A stretch of 16,396 bases of DNA, taken from contig JAEXZL010000079.1 in the NCBI GenBank assembly GCA_023451395.1, forward strand, positions 1 through 16,396, read 5' to 3'. This document shows, one piece after another, positions 13,806 to 16,396 of the stretch. The notes beneath the pieces are model-generated. The model saw only the letters and a program-made list of their open reading frames with translations, was not told where the DNA came from and did not search any database. The DNA comes from Bacillota bacterium (lineage in GTDB: Bacteria > Bacillota > Clostridia > Clostridiales > Clostridiaceae). Both the position numbers and the translations under genes were made by a program. The number at the start of each line of letters is the position of its first letter. Position 1 is the stretch's first letter.

Positions 13806-14456
13806 TCATTTAATATCTGATTCCCAATCCTTAAAGAGTATTACTCTTTGAGGCCCCTGGGGCTTTTCTTTTATTGACAAATAACTCTTTGACAGCCTTT
13901 CTACGTTTTTTATGGATAAAATCAGTTCCTCAGGACCTTCAAGGGGAAGGTTCAGCTTATAGGTTTTATAATGCATGGGAACAATCAATGTGCTTTTAAG
14001 CTTTCTACAGAGATCTCCAGCTTCACTGCCTCCAAGGGTTAAATGACCTCCTACAGGAATAAATAATAGATCAATATCCTGAAGCTTTGATATCATGATT
14101 TCATCTAATTTATGACCTAAGTCTCCAAGGTGGCATAACCTTAGATTTTCAAGCTCAAATAAAAAAATAGTATTAGGGCCTCTTTTTAATCCCTTCATAT
14201 CATCGTGGTAGCTTTCAAAACCATTGATTTTAATATAACTGTTTTCATAAAAACCAGGAGAAGAGATAATCTTCTCAGTGGAAGGATAATCTTCTCGATT
14301 ATTATGATCAAAATGCTCATGACTTATGGTTATAATATTAACCTCTCCTTTAAAGGGTTCCAGCCCTAAGGAACTATGAAAGGGATCTGTGAGCAGTCTT
14401 CTTCCAAATGAATCCTCAATTAAAAAAGAGGAATGTCCAATCCAGTGTATTTTCAT
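13806..14456 (-). CDS. Metallo-beta-lactamase-fold hydrolase (UlaG/UPF0173-like)
   Basis: The 216-residue cytoplasmic protein has the core metal site HEHFDH (46-51), His109 with Asp112 in CHLGDLGH, and His162 in VPMHYKT. The opening MKIHWIGHSSFLIE and TDPF (24-27) are typical of the UlaG/UPF0173 branch, whose members include L-ascorbate-6-phosphate lactonase and RNase-like or uncharacterised metal-dependent hydrolases. The substrate is unknown. AGGAG (14470-14466) is 9 bases before ATG 14456; the in-frame TTG touching that site is rejected. The gene is divergent from the ctsR operon and convergent with fdx. Confidence 0.88.
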   Translation of the reverse strand: MKIHWIGHSSFLIEDSFGRRLLTDPFHSSLGLEPFKGEVNIITISHEHFDHNNREDYPSTEKIISSPGFYENSYIKINGFESYHDDMKGLKRGPNTIFLFELENLRLCHLGDLGHKLDEIMISKLQDIDLLFIPVGGHLTLGGSEAGDLCRKLKSTLIVPMHYKTYKLNLPLEGPEELILSIKNVERLSKSYLSIKEKPQGPQRVILFKDWESDIK

Positions 14457-14603
14457 AGGTATCAACTCCTTTTTTTAGTATATCCATTATTTACTAAAAC
14501 AATACTAGAATAGGATAGAGAGGGAGCTTTCTGAAGAAAAGATAAGATTAGTAAAGCATATCTTATATAAGTACTAGGATTTATAGAAATTTATCAATAA
14601 TTT

Positions 14604-14640
14604 AATATTTTATTTCTTGCAAGGCAAGAATAAAAATATT
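14604..14640. promoter_or_regulatory. 17-base inverted repeat in the ctsR promoter region
   Basis: AATATTTTATTTCTTGC (14604-14620) and its near-complement at 14624-14640 match at 15 of 17 positions around AAG. The inner TTCTTGC/GCAAGAA is perfect. It covers the -35 position (TTGCAA, 14617-14622) and ends just before the -10. It is not a CIRCE element. Its role is unknown. Confidence 0.45.
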
Positions 14641-14642
14641 AA

Positions 14643-14648
14643 TATAAT
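14643..14648 (+). promoter_or_regulatory. -10 box of the ctsR operon
   Basis: A perfect TATAAT. The best -35, TTGCAA (14617-14622), is 20 bases away; the overlapping TAATAT (14640-14645) would give a 17-base spacer. Either way, transcription starts within or next to the CtsR operator. Confidence 0.6.
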
Positions 14649-14653
14649 ACTAA

Positions 14654-14670
14654 GGTCAAAGAAAGTCAAA
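14654..14670 (+). promoter_or_regulatory. CtsR operator (heptamer direct repeat)
   Basis: GGTCAAA (14654-14660), GAA spacer, AGTCAAA (14664-14670) fits the CtsR consensus of two RGTCAAA heptamers three bases apart. It lies just downstream of the -10, so the CtsR encoded next door should repress its own operon until heat or protein stress. Confidence 0.92.
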
Positions 14671-14686
14671 AAAATAGGGTGATTAT

Positions 14687-15139
14687 ATGGCAAGATTATC
14701 AGATGTTATAGAAGAATTTATAAAAGCTATGTTGAAGGAAGGTGAGGAGGAGCTCCAGATTCAGAGAAATGAACTGGCAGATTATTTTAGTTGTGCTCCC
14801 TCTCAAATAAATTATGTACTAACCACCCGATTTACCTATGATAAGGGCTATGTTATAGAAAGTCGTAGGGGAGGGGGAGGCTGCATTGTTATTAAAAAGG
14901 TTAATTTTGATGATTATGCAGGGAGAGTAAAGCTGGTTCTTGATTATATAGGGGACAGTATAACCTATCATAATGCCTCAGCCCTCCTACACAATCTTTA
15001 TGAAAATAAGCTTATTACAGAGAGGGAATTAAAGCTTATTAAACTTACAGTTAATGACAGAACGCTATCAGGGAGTGAAAATAGGAATAAAATAAGAGCA
15101 GATATATTAAAATCAATAGTATCAATAGTATTTTCTTAA
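14687..15139 (+). CDS. ctsR: CtsR, transcriptional repressor of class III heat-shock genes
   Basis: The 150-residue repressor has the N-terminal winged helix-turn-helix (ELADYFSCAPSQINYVLTTRF, about 29-49) and the glycine-rich wing loop ESRRGGGGCIVI (58-69), which in Bacillus is the temperature sensor and contains the arginine modified by McsB. The residue after the glycines is Cys, commonly Tyr in bacilli. The C-terminal dimerisation domain follows (YHNASALLHNLYENKLITERE). The start is ATG 14687 with a weak AGGGTG site. A CtsR box lies 17 bases upstream, which gives autoregulation, and mcsA follows after 15 bases. Heat relieves repression of clp genes. Confidence 0.96.
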   Translation: MARLSDVIEEFIKAMLKEGEEELQIQRNELADYFSCAPSQINYVLTTRFTYDKGYVIESRRGGGGCIVIKKVNFDDYAGRVKLVLDYIGDSITYHNASALLHNLYENKLITERELKLIKLTVNDRTLSGSENRNKIRADILKSIVSIVFS

Positions 15140-15154
15140 GGGGGCATAAAAATT

Positions 15155-15664
15155 ATGCTTTGTGATAAATGTCAAAAAAATCCAGCTACGGTCCATATTG
15201 TTAAGATGATAAATGGTGATAAAAAGGAAATAAATCTATGCCAGAGCTGTGCGCAAGCTAATACTGAGATGGTACTTACCGGTGGGTTTTTATCTCCCTT
15301 CTCCTTTCAAAATATATTAAGCGGCTTTGTGGATTATATAGGAAAGAATTCGCAAGATAATAGCACAGGAATTAAATGCCCAAGCTGCGGAATGAGTGCT
15401 GAGGAGCTAAAGCATACGGGACTTGTAGGCTGTGAGCAGTGCTATAAAACCTTTCAAAATATAATTAATCCTATCATTCAAAGAGTTCAGGGAAGTACGG
15501 AACATAGAGGTAAATTTCCTAAAAAGGAGTCCCAAGAGCTTATGAGCAGAAAGAGAATGCTGAAGCTAAAGGAAGAGCTGCAAAAGGCAATTATTGCTGA
15601 AGAATATGAAAAAGCAGCATCCTTAAGGGATGAAATAAAGAGCTTACAAAATAATAATGAGTAG
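15155..15664 (+). CDS. mcsA: McsA, zinc-finger activator of McsB
   Basis: This 169-residue protein has four CxxC pairs (Cys3/6, 29/32, 75/78, 93/96) for zinc binding and a C-terminal UVR motif (about 135-167, ending EEYEKAASLRDEIKSL), as in UvrB/UvrC and ClpC partners. In bacilli McsA binds and activates the protein arginine kinase McsB, and helps target CtsR and damaged proteins to ClpCP. GGGGGC upstream of the ATG serves as the ribosome binding site. It lies between ctsR and mcsB in one operon, in the order ctsR-mcsA-mcsB, usually followed by clpC. Confidence 0.95.
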   Translation: MLCDKCQKNPATVHIVKMINGDKKEINLCQSCAQANTEMVLTGGFLSPFSFQNILSGFVDYIGKNSQDNSTGIKCPSCGMSAEELKHTGLVGCEQCYKTFQNIINPIIQRVQGSTEHRGKFPKKESQELMSRKRMLKLKEELQKAIIAEEYEKAASLRDEIKSLQNNNE

Positions 15665-15676
15665 AGGAATGGTATT

Positions 15677-16396
15677 ATGAAGAATTGGATGTATGATGGT
15701 TCTTCAAAGGTAGAACCTATAATAAGCAGCAGAATAAGAATAGCAAGGAATATAAAAAATAAATCCTTTCCCCATCATCTTACCAAGGAGGAGGCTCACC
15801 AGCTGATCAAAATGGTGGAAGATGCATTTTATACCTCAGAGCATATTAAGGATAAATATAAAACCTTTAAGCTTTGGGAGGAAGACAAGAATAAGCTGAA
15901 AAGCTATCTAGAAAAGCATCTCATAAGCCCAAACCTTCTAAGAACACCAGAAAACTCTGCTTTTATTTTAAATAAGGAAGAAACCATAAGCCTCTTAATT
16001 AATGAGGAGGATCACATAAGACTCCAATGCATAAACAGTGGTTTTGATCTAAGAGAGGCTTATGAAACAGCAGATAAAATAGACAGTCTTTTAGAGGAAA
16101 CACTGGATTTTGCCTTTGATGAAAATCTCGGATACCTAACAGCATGCCCAACTAACATAGGCACTGGAATAAGAGCCTCAGTTATGATACATCTACCAGC
16201 ATTAACAATAAATAAGGAGATTACTCAGGTTTTAAAGGCATTAACTCAAGTGGGCATGACCTTAAGAGGACTATATGGAGAAGGTTCTGGGGCTGACGGA
16301 AACTTATATCAGGTTTCTAATCAAATAACTTTAGGACTTTCAGAGCTAGAGGTTATTGCTAATCTAGAGTCAGCTGTAGGGCAGATACTTCAGCAG
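15677..16396 (+). CDS. mcsB: McsB, protein arginine kinase (3' end outside window)
   Basis: The first 240 residues of McsB are present in one open frame to the window edge; the full family length is about 340-360, so roughly the last third is missing. It is a guanido phosphotransferase that phosphorylates arginines on misfolded proteins, marking them for ClpCP, and inactivates CtsR. Visible motifs are SSRIRIARN (17-25, ATP binding), NEEDHIRLQ (109-117, catalytic Glu), CPTNIGTGIRASVMIHLP (157-174, active-site Cys157) and GLYGEGS with YQVSNQITLG. Start ATG 15677 lies 12 bases after the mcsA stop. The frame is intact throughout. clpC probably follows beyond the window. Confidence 0.95.
   Translation, partial: MKNWMYDGSSKVEPIISSRIRIARNIKNKSFPHHLTKEEAHQLIKMVEDAFYTSEHIKDKYKTFKLWEEDKNKLKSYLEKHLISPNLLRTPENSAFILNKEETISLLINEEDHIRLQCINSGFDLREAYETADKIDSLLEETLDFAFDENLGYLTACPTNIGTGIRASVMIHLPALTINKEITQVLKALTQVGMTLRGLYGEGSGADGNLYQVSNQITLGLSELEVIANLESAVGQILQQ

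Overview
The window is low-GC, AT-rich DNA from a spore-forming clostridium, most likely Clostridium sensu stricto. The evidence for this is a classic 56-residue 2[4Fe-4S] clostridial ferredoxin, a sporulation anti-sigma factor (Gin/CsfB), a CtsR-McsA-McsB heat-shock operon, strong AGGAGG ribosome binding sites and heavy use of ATA/AGA codons. I cannot name the species. No phage, insertion sequence, integrase or CRISPR array was seen; this looks like core chromosome.

Layout. Bases 1-430 are the tail of an rRNA operon: a spacer with repeats and a long hairpin, 5S rRNA, tRNA-Phe(GAA), tRNA-Cys(GCA) and a terminator, followed by a short repeat-rich stretch and a second terminator (to 570). Bases 571-8312 hold individually transcribed genes: an AraC-type regulator fused to a degenerate GH39-like domain, a MATE efflux pump, and on the minus strand an S66 LD-carboxypeptidase and a CorA-type metal channel. 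They are followed by an unrecognised two-helix membrane protein with a palindrome-rich promoter, and a minus-strand M20 amidohydrolase that appears to lack key metal ligands. Intrinsic terminators sit in most gene junctions, and two convergent pairs share a long perfect hairpin.

Bases 8440-13752 match the order of the Bacillus csfB-yaaO-tmk-yaaQ-(yaaR)-holB-yaaT region: gin, a YaaO-type decarboxylase, tmk, the c-di-AMP receptor darA, holB and ricT. yaaR is absent and holB lacks the zinc module. A sigma-F-like promoter precedes gin and a near-consensus sigma-A promoter precedes tmk. An HMA-like protein without its CxxC and the ferredoxin gene follow ricT. A minus-strand metallo-beta-lactamase-fold hydrolase then separates this cluster from the ctsR-mcsA-mcsB operon, which carries a CtsR operator at its promoter; mcsB runs off the window end.

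No clearly new multigene system was found. The best leads are the palindrome-flanked orphan membrane protein (6540-7131), the M20 protein with missing ligands, the metal-site-less HMA protein and the sigma-F-type control region of gin.
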